Shown piece after piece: positions 7,670-14,416 of a DNA stretch of 16,517 nt. Within the stretch, counting starts at the first letter, position 1. Each line of letters starts with the position of its first letter. The stretch comes from Solobacterium sp. (GTDB lineage: Bacteria; Bacillota_I; Bacilli_A; Erysipelotrichales; Erysipelotrichaceae). The stretch is taken from positions 1 through 16,517 of the forward strand of contig JAEEYJ010000101.1 of NCBI GenBank assembly GCA_016291725.1, written 5' to 3'. The notes beneath the pieces were generated by a model. The model was given only the letters and a program-made list of their open reading frames with translations, was not told where the DNA came from and ran no database searches. Made by a program: the position numbers and the translations under genes.

Positions 7670-7707
7670 ATGTGTACCTCCCTGGATTCATTTCCGTAAC
7701 ATCTGTC

Positions 7708-7716
7708 ATTATAGCA
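7708..7716 (-). promoter_or_regulatory. Extended -10 promoter of pepT paralogue 1
   Basis: Minus strand TGC-TATAAT, about 40 nt before the pepT ATG. The -35 region is poor, as expected for an extended -10 promoter. Confidence 0.6.
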
Positions 7717-7723
7717 CCTGATC

Positions 7724-7750
7724 AAACAAAAATACGGATCTCTCCGTATT
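7724..7750 (-). terminator. Terminator of the MATE gene, overlapping its stop codon
   Basis: AATACGGA (7731-7738), TCTC loop, TCCGTATT (7743-7750), with a T-rich tail on the minus strand (7732-7724). Two of the three stop-codon bases form the base of the stem. Confidence 0.9.
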
Positions 7751-9110
7751 ATGCCTGTTTCATTTCCCTGTGCCGTACCACAACCCACAGAATGCCTTCC
7801 ACGATGGACGTAATCAGCCAGCTCAGCGCGTAGACGATCAGTACCATCTCTATGGTTCTGTGCTTCGGGAACACCGTCCAGAGCCAGCCAAGGCGGAAGC
7901 CGCAGATGCCCAGCACCATCAGCAGCGTCGGCATGGAGGAATAGCCCATTCCCCTCAACGAACCGACAATAATATCCAGCACACCGTTCATGAACAGGTA
8001 CTTTGCAACGACATTCAGACGGATCTGACCGATTTCCAGCACCGTCTCCGAGTCTGTGTAGAAGCCCAGGAAGAACGGACCGTAACGCACCACGAGCAGC
8101 GAAATAGCCAGGCCGAACACCGTACTCAGTGCCAGAGCGGTAAACATGATCCGGCCGATGTTCTCCTTCCGGTCTGCACCGATGTTCTGGCTTGTAAAGG
8201 TCACGACCGCCTGGGAGAAGCCGCCCATACCGATGTACACAAAGCTCTCGATGTTCGAACCGGCACTGTTGCCGGCAATGATATCCGCCGAATTGAACGA
8301 ATTGATGCTCGACTGCATGACCACATTGGACAGTGCAAACATCATGCCCTGTACGCCGGCCGGAATACCGATCCTCATCATTTCCTTCACCATGCCCGGA
8401 TCGGCCTTCAGCTGATGAAGATCCAGCCGGGTCGCGTCCGTTTCATGGATCAGCGCAGAGGTCACCATCCAGGCTGCAAGCGCCCGGGAAATCACCGTCG
8501 CCAGCGCAACGCCGACCACGCTCAGTCGGAACACAATGACAAAGATCATGTTCAGTGCGACATTGAGGATTCCGCTGATGGTCAGGTATTTCAGCGGGCG
8601 CTGTGTATCACCCTTGGAGCGCAGGATCGCACTGCCGAAATTGTAGACCACCATGAAGATGCAGCCGGCAAAGCAGATAGCCATATACTGGTTGCTCAGG
8701 CGGATGATCGACTGCGGCGTACCGATCAGCTTCAGCAGCGGCATGGACAGCGCAAGACCGACCACCGACATCAGCAGACCCGAAACAATCGCTACCGCAT
8801 AGGACGTATGCACTGCCCGGTGCAGCCGCTCATCGTCCCGGCTTCCCAGGCACCGCGCAACCACAACGTTTCCACCGATGGACAGTCCGTTGAACAGCGA
8901 TACCAGCAGGAAGAACAACGATCCGGTGCTGCCGACCGCAGCCAGTGCCTCGCTGCCGGCGAATTTGCCAACAATAATCGTATCCGCCGCATTGAACAGC
9001 ATCTCCAGCAGCATCGAAAACATCAGCGGCAGGGAAAAACGGGTCATATTCGCCAGCAGCGGTCCGTTGACCATATCCATACCGATGGACTTCTTCGTGG
9101 TATCGCTCAT
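7749..9110 (-). CDS. MATE-family multidrug efflux transporter
   Basis: 453 residues with about 12 hydrophobic segments, the normal size and shape of MATE (NorM/DinF/MepA-like) exporters that expel drugs or metabolites in exchange for Na+ or H+. The start pattern NGPLLANMTRFSLPLMFSMLLEMLFNAADTIIVG is typical of the first helices, and the second half repeats it (MIRIGIPAGVQGMMFALSNVV). ATG at 9110 is chosen because AGGAG sits 6 nt upstream. The ATG at 9116 is directly against that site, and a start at 9173 would lie in the terminator tail of the previous gene. It is transcribed alone, between two pepT genes. Substrate unknown. Confidence 0.93.
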   Translation of the reverse strand: MSDTTKKSIGMDMVNGPLLANMTRFSLPLMFSMLLEMLFNAADTIIVGKFAGSEALAAVGSTGSLFFLLVSLFNGLSIGGNVVVARCLGSRDDERLHRAVHTSYAVAIVSGLLMSVVGLALSMPLLKLIGTPQSIIRLSNQYMAICFAGCIFMVVYNFGSAILRSKGDTQRPLKYLTISGILNVALNMIFVIVFRLSVVGVALATVISRALAAWMVTSALIHETDATRLDLHQLKADPGMVKEMMRIGIPAGVQGMMFALSNVVMQSSINSFNSADIIAGNSAGSNIESFVYIGMGGFSQAVVTFTSQNIGADRKENIGRIMFTALALSTVFGLAISLLVVRYGPFFLGFYTDSETVLEIGQIRLNVVAKYLFMNGVLDIIVGSLRGMGYSSMPTLLMVLGICGFRLGWLWTVFPKHRTIEMVLIVYALSWLITSIVEGILWVVVRHREMKQA

Positions 9111-9146
9111 ACGCATCTCCTGTTCCTGTGCAGCGCACTGCTGTTC

Positions 9147-9173
9147 ATTGTATTTGAAAAGACGGAAAAACAA
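9147..9173 (-). promoter_or_regulatory. Possible promoter of the MATE gene
   Basis: Minus strand TTGTTT (9173-9168), 15-nt spacer, TACAAT (9152-9147). The spacer is short and the -35 overlaps the terminator tail of pepT paralogue 2, so this is a weak call. Confidence 0.35.
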
Positions 9174-9201
9174 AAGAGAAAACGATTCTCTGCAGAACCG
9201 T
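9172..9201 (-). terminator. Terminator of pepT paralogue 2
   Basis: Minus strand ACGGTTCT, GCAG loop, AGAATCGT (one G-U pair) at 9201-9182, followed by a T-rich tail. It begins one base after the stop codon. Confidence 0.75.
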
Positions 9202-10446
9202 TTACTCTTCTCCGTAAATCTCCCACAGGCGCAGGAGAATCTCTACGTTCTTCTCCATCGCCTGTACCGGTACATACTCAAAGCGGCCGTGCGCATTCTC
9301 ATATCCGGCGGAAAGGTTCGGTGTAGGCAGGCCCCTTTGCGACAGGGCAGAGCCGTCCGTGCCGCCTCTGAAGGCAGAGACCCTGGGCTCTACACCACAG
9401 TCCTGGATTGCCCTCTTCAGGTATTCTACAGTATGCGGCACCTTGTCCACTTCGTGCTTCATGGACAGATAGCCGTTCGTAAAAATCACGCTGACCGTAC
9501 CTTCCCCGTATTTTTTATTCAGCGCTTCCACGCAGCGCTCGATGTAGTTCCGCCGCATCCGGAAGTTCACATCATCAAAGTCGCGGATCAGGCAGTGCAC
9601 CATAGCATGTTCAACACCGCCCTGGATCGTATGCGGGAAATAGTAGCCTTCCCTGCCTTCCGTGTATTCCGGACGGTCCATCTTCGGCAGCATCCCTACG
9701 AATTCACAGGCGATTTCCGCCGCATTGATCAGGATGCCCTTTGCAGTACCCGGATGCACCGCCAGGCCGCGGATGGTCAGCTGGGCTTCCGTCGCGTTGA
9801 ATGTCTCGTAGGAATAGACACCCAGGTAATCACCGTCAATCGTATAGGCCGTCTCGGCACCGAAGCGCTCCAGGTCCAGATCCTTCGCCAGTCCGGCAAC
9901 CTCTTCATCCGGGGTGAACGCAATCTGCACCGGTCCGTGCTTGAATTCCGGGTGCTGTACGGCGTATTCCGCTGCGGTTACCAGCGCGGCAACTGCAGCC
10001 TTGTCGTCCCCGCCCAGCAGCGTCGTTCCATCCGTCAGGACAAGGTCCTGTCCGACATAGTTCATCAGATTGGGATAATCCGCTGTCCGCATGACAATGT
10101 TCTGCTCCTTGTTCAGAACGATGTCGCCGCCGTCATAGTTCTCCAGCACCCACGGCTTCACTTCTGTCCCGGAAGCGTCCGGTGCGGTATCCATATGCGC
10201 CACATAGCCGACGGAGCGTCCCTTCCCCTCCGGCAGATTGGAAGGCAGTGTTCCGTAGACAACACAGTGCGCTTCATCGAGCCAGACATCCGATACCCCG
10301 ATCTCCAGCAGTTCATCCCGGAGAACCCGGGCAAGATCGTACTGCTTCTCCGTGGATACGACCTTTCCTGTATTCGGGAGCGACTGTGTATCGATCCTTG
10401 CGTATCTGATCAGCCGGTCTCTGACCTTATCGTGGAATTCACCCAT
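9202..10446 (-). CDS. pepT: Peptidase T (tripeptide aminopeptidase), paralogue 2
   Basis: 414 residues from the ATG at 10446, chosen because GAGG lies 8 nt upstream and the longer frame runs back through the typA terminator. All PepT residues are present: His84 and Asp86 in GYVAHMDTAP, LGGDDKAA (144-151), Glu181 and Glu182 in FTPDEEVA, Asp204 in YTIDGD, and His386 in NAHGRFE. It shares the whole fold with the copy at 6452-7669 but differs at many positions throughout (e.g. VRDRLIRYARIDTQS against IVERFINYARIDTTS), so it is an old paralogue, not a recent duplication. Cytosolic tripeptide breakdown is the expected role. Substrate preference may differ between the copies. Confidence 0.95.
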   Translation of the reverse strand: MGEFHDKVRDRLIRYARIDTQSLPNTGKVVSTEKQYDLARVLRDELLEIGVSDVWLDEAHCVVYGTLPSNLPEGKGRSVGYVAHMDTAPDASGTEVKPWVLENYDGGDIVLNKEQNIVMRTADYPNLMNYVGQDLVLTDGTTLLGGDDKAAVAALVTAAEYAVQHPEFKHGPVQIAFTPDEEVAGLAKDLDLERFGAETAYTIDGDYLGVYSYETFNATEAQLTIRGLAVHPGTAKGILINAAEIACEFVGMLPKMDRPEYTEGREGYYFPHTIQGGVEHAMVHCLIRDFDDVNFRMRRNYIERCVEALNKKYGEGTVSVIFTNGYLSMKHEVDKVPHTVEYLKRAIQDCGVEPRVSAFRGGTDGSALSQRGLPTPNLSAGYENAHGRFEYVPVQAMEKNVEILLRLWEIYGEE

Positions 10447-10472
10447 ATTCCTGTCCTCACATTCTTTCGTAC

Positions 10473-10481
10473 ATTCTAACA
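10473..10481 (-). promoter_or_regulatory. Possible extended -10 promoter of pepT paralogue 2
   Basis: Minus strand TGT-TAGAAT just after the typA terminator and 26 nt before the ATG. No clear -35. Confidence 0.4.
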
Positions 10482-10482
10482 G

Positions 10483-10507
10483 AAAAGATCCGGCCTGCAC
10501 CGGATCT
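10483..10507 (-). terminator. Terminator of typA
   Basis: Perfect 8-bp stem AGATCCGG / CCGGATCT (10507-10500 and 10493-10486, minus strand) with a 6-nt loop and a TTTT tail, 4 nt after the stop codon. Confidence 0.9.
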
Positions 10508-10511
10508 CCTG

Positions 10512-12353
10512 CTATTCGTCGTCTTCGTCCTCGATCCTGCCGAGCTCGCGCATATGCCTGCGCCTGTCCAGCATGGTCAGGTACTTCTTGCGGATCCTGA
10601 TGTCCGCGGGTGTGATCTCGACCAGTTCGTCATCGTTGATGAACTCGATCGCTTCCTCCAGGGAAAGGATCTTCGGCGGCACCAGCTTCATCGCTTCATC
10701 GTTGCCGGTGGAGCGGATTGCGGTCATCTTCTTGTTCTTGATGGGATTTACGTTCATATCCCGGTTCTTGCTGGCCATACCGATGATCATGCCCTCATAA
10801 ACCGGAACACCGGCATCGATGAACAACTGGCCTCTTTCCTGGATATTCCAGAGCGCATAGGTCATCGAACCGCCGTTTTCCGTGGAGATCAGCGCACCGT
10901 TCTCACGCTGGGGGATATCGCCCTTCCAGGGCTCATATCCGGCCAGACGGCGTACCATGGTGCCTTCGCCGCGGGTACTGTTGATGAACTCGGTGCGGTA
11001 GCCGATCAGGCCTCTGGTCGGTGCCAGATAGGTGATCCTGGTATAGGTGCCGATGTCTTCCATGTTCTGCAGCATGCCTTTGCGGATGTTCAGAGCCCCG
11101 ATGACGGTACCGGAATACTCGTTCGGCACATCACACACCACTTCCTCCATCGGCTCGCAGGTGACACCGTCAATCTTCTTCAGAATGACTTCCGGACGGG
11201 ATACAGCGATTTCATAGCCTTCCCTGCGCATCTGCTCCAGCAGAATCGTAAGATGGAGCTCTCCTCTGCCGGAGACCTTGAAGGTATCGGTGGAATCCGT
11301 TTCCTCGACCCGGAGTCCGACATTGACTTCCAGCTCCTTCTCCAGACGTTCCCTGATATTGCGGGAAGTCACATACTTTCCGGACTTGCCGGCAAACGGA
11401 GAGTCATTGACCATGAAGTTCATGGACAATGTCGGTTCTTCTATACTGATCATGGGCAGTGGATCCGGAGCGCCTTCCGGACAGATGGTATCACCGATGG
11501 AAATGTCCGGGATGCCCGATACGATGACAATCTCACCGCACTGCGCTTCCGGTACAGGCACTCTGTTCAGTCCTTTGTAGACAAACACCTGATTGATCTT
11601 GCCGCGGTAATCCTTCCCTTCTGCATCGCACACTTCGTAGAAGGACGCTTCCTTTACGGAGCCGGAGTACACCCTGCCGATGCCCAGTCGTCCGATGTAG
11701 TCATCGTACGCAAGAGCGCTGATCTGCAGCTGCAGCGGCTCCGCTGTCAGGTCCGGGAAGACCTGGGTGTGCTCCAGGATGGTCTCGAAGAGCGGTTCGA
11801 TATCATTGTTGGTATCATTGTCCCAGTCATAGCGGACAACGCCCTCTCTGGCAATGCCGTAGAGGATCGGGAAATCCAGCTGGTCATCGGCTGCGTTCAG
11901 TTCCAGGAAGAGTTCATAGACCTCATCGATGACCTCCTCTGCCCTGGCTTCCGGCTTGTCCATCTTGTTGATGAGCAGGACCGGGCGCAGTCCGCATTCC
12001 AGGGACTTCTGCAGCACAAAGCGCGTCTGCGGCATCGGTCCTTCGGCAGAATCCACCAGCAGAATGACCGTATCCACAGTACGGATGATGCGCTCCACTT
12101 CCGAAGAGAAATCCGCATGGCCCGGTGTATCCACAATGTTGATCTTATAGTCCTTGTACTGGATCGAGCAGTTCTTGGAATAGATGGTGATGCCGCGTTC
12201 CTTCTCCAGAGCGTTGCTGTCCATGATCAGGTCGCCGACCTTGGAGTTGTCCCTGAATACATGGCTCTGCTTCAGAAAAGCGTCCACCAGCGTGGATTTG
12301 CCCGCGTCTACATGAGCGATCACAGCAATATTGATAATCTTCTGGTATTCCAT
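10512..12353 (-). CDS. typA: Ribosome-associated GTPase TypA/BipA
   Basis: 613 residues, normal length for TypA/BipA, a translational GTPase of the EF-G type that acts on the ribosome and is linked to 50S assembly and stress or cold adaptation. G motifs: AHVDAGKST (13-21), RGITI (53-57), DTPGHADF (75-82), NKMDKPEAR (129-137). The C-terminal half carries the TypA-specific blocks, including GRGELHL and APTRGLIGYR. The ATG at 12353 gives the family's standard N-terminus (KIINIAVIAHVDAGK) and follows an AGAGG site. The longer frame to 12437 crosses the promoter. Monocistronic: clear promoter before, terminator after. Divergent from tRNA-Leu. Confidence 0.98.
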   Translation of the reverse strand: MEYQKIINIAVIAHVDAGKSTLVDAFLKQSHVFRDNSKVGDLIMDSNALEKERGITIYSKNCSIQYKDYKINIVDTPGHADFSSEVERIIRTVDTVILLVDSAEGPMPQTRFVLQKSLECGLRPVLLINKMDKPEARAEEVIDEVYELFLELNAADDQLDFPILYGIAREGVVRYDWDNDTNNDIEPLFETILEHTQVFPDLTAEPLQLQISALAYDDYIGRLGIGRVYSGSVKEASFYEVCDAEGKDYRGKINQVFVYKGLNRVPVPEAQCGEIVIVSGIPDISIGDTICPEGAPDPLPMISIEEPTLSMNFMVNDSPFAGKSGKYVTSRNIRERLEKELEVNVGLRVEETDSTDTFKVSGRGELHLTILLEQMRREGYEIAVSRPEVILKKIDGVTCEPMEEVVCDVPNEYSGTVIGALNIRKGMLQNMEDIGTYTRITYLAPTRGLIGYRTEFINSTRGEGTMVRRLAGYEPWKGDIPQRENGALISTENGGSMTYALWNIQERGQLFIDAGVPVYEGMIIGMASKNRDMNVNPIKNKKMTAIRSTGNDEAMKLVPPKILSLEEAIEFINDDELVEITPADIRIRKKYLTMLDRRRHMRELGRIEDEDDE

Positions 12354-12378
12354 AGTCTGCCCTCTCCAAAACGTTGTA

Positions 12379-12407
12379 ATTATACGGTTACCCAATGAAA
12401 AATACAA
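12379..12407 (-). promoter_or_regulatory. Promoter of typA
   Basis: Minus strand TTGTAT (12407-12402), 17-nt spacer, TATAAT (12384-12379), about 25 nt before the ATG. Confidence 0.85.
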
Positions 12408-12427
12408 CAGCCGTACAGGAAAAACAG

Positions 12428-12455
12428 TTGATTTCAAGGGAATCCATTGTATAAT
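12428..12455 (+). promoter_or_regulatory. Promoter of tRNA-Leu
   Basis: TTGATT (12428-12433), 16-nt spacer, TATAAT (12450-12455), 10 nt before the mature tRNA 5' end. Divergent from the typA promoter. Confidence 0.85.
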
Positions 12456-12465
12456 TACTTAGCAT

Positions 12466-12547
12466 GCACCAGTGGTGGAATCGGCAGACACGTACGCTTG
12501 AGGGGCGTATGGGGCGACCCGTGCAGGTTCAAGTCCTGTCTGGTGCA
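12466..12547 (+). tRNA. tRNA-Leu, anticodon GAG
   Basis: Class II tRNA of 82 nt. Acceptor stem GCACCAG (12466-12472) pairs with CTGGTGC (12540-12546), discriminator A at 12547. The anticodon stem TACGC/GCGTA encloses the 7-base loop TTGAGGG, giving anticodon GAG (reads CTC and CTT). A long variable arm and a T-arm GCAGG/CCTGT with TTCAAGT loop fit leucine. The 3' CCA is not encoded (CTG follows), so it must be added by the nucleotidyltransferase. Single tRNA with its own promoter and terminator. Confidence 0.95.
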
Positions 12548-12553
12548 CTGAAG

Positions 12554-12573
12554 ACCGCAGAAATGCGGTTTTT
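12554..12573 (+). terminator. Terminator of tRNA-Leu
   Basis: ACCGCA (12554-12559), GAAA tetraloop, TGCGGT (12564-12569), then T run. Confidence 0.9.
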
Positions 12574-12590
12574 CTGTTCTGTACTCTTCA

Positions 12591-12619
12591 TTGAAACCGG
12601 GCGCTGACATCTCTACAAT
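12591..12619 (+). promoter_or_regulatory. Promoter placing the transcript start at or near the ATG of the membrane-protein gene
   Basis: TTGAAA (12591-12596), 17-nt spacer, TACAAT (12614-12619). The -10 ends only 6 nt before the ATG at 12626, which predicts a leaderless or near-leaderless mRNA. Confidence 0.75.
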
Positions 12620-12625
12620 AGAAGT

Positions 12626-13144
12626 ATGAAAAAGTCATTTATTATTGAACACATTAAAAGAAACAGAACGGTCTACCAGATCTGCCTGTTCATCTTCCGG
12701 ATGTTCATCGCCGGACTGCTCTGCCTGTATTTCCTGCGGGCATCCGGGAAAATGCAGGGTTCCGTTGGTTTTTTTGACGTGCTGATGCTCGCTGCCTTTA
12801 TCTTCAATACACTCTACATGAAGCGTCTGGTGGAATTCAGTGATACTGCCCTGGAGGAAATCGGGGCCAATCTGCCCTACTCGGAAGGCACAAAGATCGT
12901 CCTGAAGCTGATCATCCGGGATCCGAAGCGTCTGCGGGCATACGCTGCTCTGATGTTCCTGATGGCCTTCCTGGTGGAAGCAGGCGCTGTATTCATTCTG
13001 TGGACCATTCATGAAAATGCCCAGATGCTGGAGATCATCGTTGCCATCAGTTTCATGCTGATCGGCATTCCTCTCTTTGCTCTGGGGGTCACCTATAAAA
13101 AGGATGCAGATTCTCTGAAGAAGGACAATGGACAGGACGCTTGA
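12626..13144 (+). CDS. Four-helix integral membrane protein of unknown function
   Basis: 172 residues with a basic N-terminus and four hydrophobic segments (about 17-38, 48-66, 105-127, 135-156), a charged loop at 67-104 and a charged C-terminal tail. I recognise no family. The ATG has no GGAGG-like site upstream. Instead the promoter -10 lies 6 nt away, so the message is probably leaderless. The gene sits alone between tRNA-Leu and ssrA, and its stop codon is in the loop of a hairpin that also carries the ssrA -35. Confidence 0.75.
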   Translation: MKKSFIIEHIKRNRTVYQICLFIFRMFIAGLLCLYFLRASGKMQGSVGFFDVLMLAAFIFNTLYMKRLVEFSDTALEEIGANLPYSEGTKIVLKLIIRDPKRLRAYAALMFLMAFLVEAGAVFILWTIHENAQMLEIIVAISFMLIGIPLFALGVTYKKDADSLKKDNGQDA

Positions 13145-13159
13145 AATCGTCCTGTCCAT
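13128..13159 (+). terminator. Terminator-like 12-bp hairpin around the stop codon, overlapping the ssrA promoter
   Basis: ATGGACAGGACG (13128-13139) pairs perfectly with CGTCCTGTCCAT (13148-13159) around an 8-nt loop holding the TGA stop. The following tail is only moderately T-rich, so termination may be partial. Confidence 0.6.
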
Positions 13160-13169
13160 ATGCTATATT
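13141..13169 (+). promoter_or_regulatory. Promoter of the tmRNA gene
   Basis: TTGAAA (13141-13146), 17-nt spacer, TATATT (13164-13169) preceded by an extended TGC. The tmRNA 5' end follows 15 nt after the -10. The -35 overlaps the hairpin loop and the stop codon of the preceding gene. Confidence 0.8.
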
Positions 13170-13184
13170 GCTTTTGCTTCAAAC

Positions 13185-13533
13185 GGGGCTGTCATGGTTT
13201 CGACAGGTTTATGTTTGATCCGGACTGCAGTGGTGCGGTGACCTAATCACCACCTAAATTTAAACGCTAGAAATAGTTTTGCTTTCGCTGCTTAATCCGG
13301 CCTGAGTGGCCCGCAGCGCCCGCTCCGGTATGTGTCTGCCGTACCTGAGTGCGTATTCTGCAGAATAAGGTGATTCCGAAGCCTGTAGGATGATCCCGAC
13401 AATCAACAGGCAGATTCCGTATGCTGATCGCTCACTCTCATGCATACGGTCTTATCAAGCAGTGGGATAAACTGTAGGCGTTCGGATGTGGGACAACTCT
13501 TGGACACGGGTTCGACTCCCGTCAGCTCCACCA
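13185..13533 (+). ncRNA. ssrA: Transfer-messenger RNA (tmRNA)
   Basis: One-piece tmRNA of 349 nt, which with SmpB rescues stalled ribosomes and tags the unfinished protein for degradation. 5' GGGGCTG (13185-13191) pairs with 3' CAGCTCC (13523-13529), including the G3-U70-type wobble (13187 with 13527) recognised by alanyl-tRNA synthetase. The T-arm is ACGGG/CCCGT with loop TTCGACT (13506-13522). The 3' CCA is encoded (13531-13533). The tag reading frame lies at 13266-13295. The 3' end is the site of a 46-nt direct repeat found again at 14269-14314. Confidence 0.97.
13266..13295 (+). other. tmRNA tag-peptide reading frame, ARNSFAFAA
   Basis: From the likely resume codon GCT (13266-13268) the frame reads Ala-Arg-Asn-Ser-Phe-Ala-Phe-Ala-Ala then TAA (13293-13295). 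The length and the Phe-Ala-x-Ala-Ala end match short tags of many Bacillota. The resume codon is inferred from that similarity; the stop and the terminal FAFAA are seen directly. Confidence 0.8.
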
Positions 13534-13564
13534 TTGACAAACAGGACTGCAATGGTCCTGTTTT
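13519..13564 (+). repeat. Direct repeat copy 1: ssrA 3' end plus terminator
   Basis: 46 nt covering the last 15 nt of tmRNA and its terminator. It matches 14269-14314 at 45 of 46 positions (single difference at 13525, G against T), with a spacing of exactly 750 nt. This copy completes the functional tmRNA. Confidence 0.9.
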
Positions 13565-13566
13565 TT
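13540..13566 (+). terminator. Terminator of ssrA
   Basis: AACAGGAC (13540-13547), 7-nt loop, GTCCTGTT (13555-13562), T run to 13566. An identical stem recurs at 14290-14312. Confidence 0.9.
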
Positions 13567-13605
13567 ATATAATACAGACAGAAAGACAAAACAGGATCTG
13601 TGATA

Positions 13606-14193
13606 ATGACTGTGTATTGGAATCATAATTCGGCATATTATCCCTGGATACAGAGGAAAACGGCAGACTGCCGGACCATTCTTGACGTCGGCTGCGGCGA
13701 TGGTTCTCTCGCGTTTTTCCTCAATGACGGTGCTAAAAGGATCACAGGAATCGATTCTGACAGTTATTGTATAGGGAAGGCATCCGCGGCGAAAAGCGGA
13801 GAAAACCTGACTTTTTCGTGCCGGAGTTTTGAGGAATATGCTCCGGGCATGACATTTGATGCCATTGTTTTTGTGGCCTCCATCCATCACATGGATATGA
13901 CAAAATCATTGAAGAAAGCAAAATCCCTTCTTTCTTCTTCCGGCAGGATTCTTATTGTCGGAATTGCAAAACCCGCGACAATAATGGACTGGATATTGGA
14001 AGTTTCAAGAGTGATTCCTTCAAAAGTAGCATCAGTTCTTCATCATATGTATACACCTGAAGAACTAAAAATTACCACTTCATACGATTTCCCGGACATG
14101 AAGGTTATACGCAGTATAGTTAAGAAGGAACTTCCCGGTGCGGAAATACATTATGGATTACATTACAGATACCTGGTTGAATGGTCTGTATGA
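13606..14193 (+). CDS. Class I SAM-dependent methyltransferase
   Basis: 195 residues. SAM-binding motif I is ILDVGCGDGSLAFFL (25-39), the acidic end of strand 2 is GIDSD (48-52), the motif IV region is FDAIVFVASIHHMD (84-97), and the later strand LLSSSGRILIVGIA (108-121) completes a Rossmann-type methyltransferase. This resembles small-molecule methyltransferases (ubiE/biotin-synthesis-like group), but the substrate cannot be told. The C-terminal part (122-195) is unassigned. ATG at 13606 with AGGA 9 nt upstream is preferred over GTG at 13600. Base composition is visibly lower in GC than the housekeeping genes nearby. It is the only gene between the two ssrA-derived repeats, which suggests acquisition by transfer. 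Confidence 0.85.
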   Translation: MTVYWNHNSAYYPWIQRKTADCRTILDVGCGDGSLAFFLNDGAKRITGIDSDSYCIGKASAAKSGENLTFSCRSFEEYAPGMTFDAIVFVASIHHMDMTKSLKKAKSLLSSSGRILIVGIAKPATIMDWILEVSRVIPSKVASVLHHMYTPEELKITTSYDFPDMKVIRSIVKKELPGAEIHYGLHYRYLVEWSV

Positions 14194-14268
14194 TGAATTC
14201 GGGTCTATCATATTATTCTGTGAAGTATCAGATAATCTCTGGTGATGATCAGGGGTTCGTCTGAACTG

Positions 14269-14314
14269 CCGTCATCTCCACCATTGACAAACAGGACTGC
14301 AATGGTCCTGTTTT
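14269..14314 (+). repeat. Direct repeat copy 2: displaced ssrA 3' end plus terminator
   Basis: 45 of 46 positions identical to 13519-13564, including CTCCACCA and the whole terminator stem. Upstream of it only a degenerate T-arm-like stretch remains, so no functional RNA end is formed here. The stretch 14194-14268 between the methyltransferase stop and this copy holds no gene I can see. Confidence 0.9.
14290..14314 (+). terminator. Duplicated terminator after the methyltransferase gene
   Basis: Same AACAGGAC / GTCCTGTT stem as the ssrA terminator with a four-T tail. It now serves the methyltransferase transcript. Confidence 0.8.
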
Positions 14315-14334
14315 ATTGTGTGTTCCGGCAAAAT

Positions 14335-14398
14335 TGTTAAATTATCTTTACATTTGATGGTCCACATTGTAGGATGAAATTGTAAATAGTATTTAACA
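14335..14398. promoter_or_regulatory. 18-bp imperfect inverted repeat, likely operator of the XRE regulator
   Basis: Left arm 14335-14352 (TGTTAAAT...TTTACA) and right arm 14381-14398 (TGTAAA...ATTTAACA) match at 15 of 18 positions with a 28-nt centre. The left arm contains the -35 and the right arm covers the predicted transcript start, the expected place for autorepression. Confidence 0.55.
14347..14375 (+). promoter_or_regulatory. Promoter of the small membrane protein / XRE pair
   Basis: TTTACA (14347-14352), 17-nt spacer, TAGGAT (14370-14375). It lies inside the inverted repeat. Confidence 0.5.
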
Positions 14399-14416
14399 TT
14401 TCACGGAGGCATGGTT

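Larger units (their letters stand above)
13519..14314 (+). mobile_element. Putative remnant islet integrated at the ssrA 3' end
   Basis: Region bounded by the two 46-nt repeats. The 3' end of ssrA is a well-known attachment site for tyrosine-recombinase elements, in which the gene is kept intact at one side and a displaced fragment remains at the other. Here the right copy also retains a decayed T-arm (GGGTTCG at about 14253-14259, then an insertion that breaks the stem). Inside is a single methyltransferase gene, AT-richer than its neighbours, and no integrase. A local duplication is the alternative. Confidence 0.55.

Noticed and set aside
7770..9326. Long plus-strand open frame opposite the MATE gene
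   Set aside because: Its His/Gln/Arg-rich translation is the typical antisense of a hydrophobic membrane-protein gene.
10554..12398. Long plus-strand open frame opposite typA
   Set aside because: It is the antisense shadow of a highly conserved GTPase gene and has no recognisable protein features.
13534..13573. Perfect TTGACA followed by TATAAT as a promoter for the methyltransferase
   Set aside because: The two boxes are 28 nt apart with the ssrA terminator stem between them, so they cannot form one normal promoter. The TATAAT alone has no -35 at 16-18 nt.
13584..13600. Possible third partial copy of the ssrA-terminator repeat (GACAAAACAGGATCTG)
   Set aside because: It needs two single-base insertions to match and is only about 16 nt long. 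Chance similarity is likely.
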